Assembly (NCBI GenBank): GCA_024644775.1
Contig: JAHEHB010000101.1
Coordinates: 1-14,255, forward strand
DNA: 14,255 nt
Reading direction: 5' to 3'
Source of the DNA: Deltaproteobacteria bacterium
Lineage (GTDB): Bacteria; Desulfobacterota; Desulfobacteria; Desulfobacterales; SURF-15
The translations under genes were made by a program, and so were the position numbers. Shown here one piece after another: positions 13,995 through 14,255 of the stretch. The notes under the pieces were generated by a model. It was given only the letters and a program-made list of their open reading frames with translations, did no database searches and had not been told where the DNA came from. Positions within the stretch are counted from its first letter, which is position 1. Each line of letters opens with the position of its first letter.

Positions 13995-14255
13995 ATGATA
14001 AACTCGGAACTCAGAACTCGGAACGCGGAACCGGTTCAATGGTACTGTGTCGAGCCGCCGCTGATGGATTACACCGAGGCGTGGCATCTTCAAACCGATC
14101 TTGTGCAGGCAAGAAAGAAAAGGATTATTGATCACGACATCGTATTGCTTTTGGAGCATCCCTCGGTTTTTACCCTGGGGCGCAACGGCGGCAAAGAACA
14201 CCTTAAAGTATCCGAGTCGTTTCTTAAAAAAAAAGGGACCCGAATGGTTCATGTT
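13995..14255 (+). CDS. lipB: Octanoyl-[acyl carrier protein]-protein octanoyltransferase (lipoyl synthesis), 5' part
   Basis: LipB transfers octanoate from acyl-carrier protein to the lipoyl domain of proteins such as GcvH; LipA then inserts sulfur. The visible 87 codons run off the right edge without a stop. From about residue 16 the protein (WYCVEPPLMDYTEAWHLQ) aligns with LipB N-termini, and LLLEHPSVFTLGRNGGKEHL is the family signature. The catalytic Lys and Cys lie beyond the window. The only in-frame ATG before that homology is at 13995. It gives about 14 extra residues (MINSELRTRNAEPV) coded by 7-bp repeat units (13999-14033). No Shine-Dalgarno precedes it. The true start may be there or at a non-standard codon closer to Trp16. 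Position after gcvPB fits lipoylation of GcvH. Confidence 0.93.
   Translation, partial: MINSELRTRNAEPVQWYCVEPPLMDYTEAWHLQTDLVQARKKRIIDHDIVLLLEHPSVFTLGRNGGKEHLKVSESFLKKKGTRMVHV
13999..14033. repeat. Run of five 7-bp units (GGAACTC type) inside the lipB 5' end
   Basis: Five consecutive 7-mers, TAAACTC, GGAACTC, AGAACTC, GGAACGC and GGAACCG, cover the first codons of the lipB frame. They match the right arm of the element before gcvH (10575-10637). The word TGATAAACTCG (13996-14006) also matches, in reverse complement, the ends of both REP-like copies (1330-1340 and 7067-7077). Confidence 0.7.

Noticed and set aside
13986..14252. Minus-strand frame of 88 codons at the right edge
   Set aside because: It is antisense to lipB, which has clear family motifs. 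Its end (NRFRVPSSEFRV) is translated repeat.

Overview
This window looks like chromosomal sequence from a Gram-negative, AT-leaning bacterium. The most likely group is Desulfobacterota (the sulfate-reducing former Deltaproteobacteria). The reasons are a P-protein split into GcvPA and GcvPB followed by lipB, the clpS-clpA-aat grouping beside secA, and intergenic regions full of short degenerate repeats of a kind I associate with that group. This placement is inference, not a database result. All recognisable genes are housekeeping genes. I see no phage, plasmid, toxin, defence or CRISPR genes.

Layout. Positions 1-10296 are read on the minus strand: the start of a calcineurin-like metallophosphoesterase (cut by the left edge), aat, clpA, clpS, secA, folD and lpdA. 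From 10656 everything reads on the plus strand: gcvH, gcvPA, gcvPB, then the first 87 codons of lipB, cut by the right edge. lpdA and gcvH are divergent across 359 bp.

Function. ClpS, ClpA and Aat form the bacterial N-end rule system: Aat adds Leu/Phe to N-termini, ClpS recognises them, and ClpA unfolds the substrate for ClpP. SecA is the preprotein translocase motor. LpdA, GcvH, GcvPA and GcvPB are the L, H and P components of the glycine cleavage (or glycine synthase) system. LipB starts lipoylation of GcvH, and FolD interconverts the methylene- and formyl-tetrahydrofolate that the system makes or uses. gcvT is not in the window.

The unusual part is between the genes. At least eight tracts are built from degenerate units of fixed length: 7 bp (1127-1216, 1354-1395, 10536-10637, 13880-13907, 13999-14033), 8 bp (7080-7237, 7284-7362, 8409-8559), 9 bp (8757-8816) and 10 bp (8619-8668). 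The unit sequences differ from tract to tract. Most share one architecture: an arm of units, a spacer, then an arm of the same units on the opposite strand. Two copies of a separate REP/dRS3-like palindromic repeat (1256-1340, 6955-7077) also occur. Several of these tracts touch genes: one supplies the ATG and first codons of the lipB frame, one encodes the last residues of ClpA, and one lies 6 bp before the aat start. A 65-bp near-perfect palindrome (10434-10498) lies in the lpdA/gcvH divergent region.
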